Of a DNA stretch of 64,000 nucleotides, positions 63,740-64,000 are shown piece after piece. A model generated the notes under the pieces. The model did no database searches and was not told the origin of the DNA. It saw only the letters and a program-made list of their open reading frames with translations. The first letter of the stretch is position 1. Every line of letters begins with the position of its first letter. The position numbers and the translations under genes are program-made. Source of the stretch: Ctena decussata (taxonomy: Eukaryota > Mollusca > Bivalvia > Lucinida > Lucinidae); assembly GCA_963989385.1 (NCBI GenBank), contig OZ022498.1:6207501-6271500 (forward strand), given 5' to 3'.

Positions 63740-64000
63740 AGTTCAAGTTCAAGAAACTTTGTCAGAATGTTTATCTATATGAAATCTTGGCCAGGTTTGA
63801 AACTGGGTCATGTAGGGTCAAAACTAGGTCACTAAGTCAGACATCAGAAAAACCTTGTGTACACTCTCCAGGGCACAGTTTTGACCAAATCTTCATGAAA
63901 ACTTTGTCAAAATCTTTATCTCTATGAAATTCAGACCAAATTTGAAACTGGGTCATATTGGGTCAAAAACTAGGTCATTAGATTAAATCTTAGAAAAACC
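63740..64000. repeat. Inverted copy of the GACCTAGTGACC array
   Basis: Two units (TTGAAACTGGGTCATGTAGG and GTTTGAAACTGGGTCATATT; AAACTAGGTCACTAAGTC) in reverse orientation to 48.8-49.8 kb, running off the window end. Confidence 0.8.

Overview
This is eukaryotic, probably bivalve-mollusc, nuclear DNA. The evidence is an interrupted host gene with GT-AG introns, many tRNA-derived SINEs, LINE remnants and foldback MITEs, and tandem arrays ending in (ACGG)n clusters. The bivalve assignment is an inference from these repeat types. There is no sign of bacterial gene organisation.

Region 1 (1-3457) is flanking DNA with two or three small MITEs and no gene seen. Region 2 (3458-20825) is a 17.4-kb Polinton/Maverick element. 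It has terminal inverted repeats of about 200 bp and lies between two copies of the 5-bp direct repeat AGTTT. It encodes an intact DD35E integrase, a protein-primed family B DNA polymerase, a double-jelly-roll major capsid protein, a probable penton (minor capsid) protein, an FtsK/HerA-type packaging ATPase and several smaller structural or membrane-type proteins. Capsid protein, ATPase, polymerase and some small genes carry single stops or one-base frame changes, so this copy looks inactive or carries sequencing errors. A 1.6-kb tandem array sits inside it. No adenovirus-type protease was found.

The most unusual feature is in the polymerase. Between the Exo II and Exo III motifs of its proofreading domain lies an extra segment of about 315 residues. 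It carries, in order, an aspartate motif A (DIDMKNAHP), an R(x)3K(x)7NG motif B and a VFDG motif C. That is the palm signature of family A / T7-RNA-polymerase-like enzymes, closest as far as I can recall to the TV-Pol family of transposons and viruses. It looks like one polymerase nested within another.

Region 3 (20826-22466) is a tandem array with a tRNA-derived SINE inserted in it. Region 4 (22467-38771, minus strand) is a host gene, RNASEH2A, with seven exons placed at base level and the first coding exon not found. One intron appears to use a GC donor. Its introns are filled with MITEs and long arrays.

Region 5 (38772-64000) is a transposon graveyard: a hAT-like 2.8-kb element, LINE fragments of at least three types, a BED-zinc-finger DNA transposon remnant, two SINE-type sequences, a hAT MITE with a perfect 8-bp target duplication and another MITE nested in it, a GGATCC-rich foldback, a minisatellite, and a degenerate LINE at 60.3-63.1 kb interrupted by a MITE.
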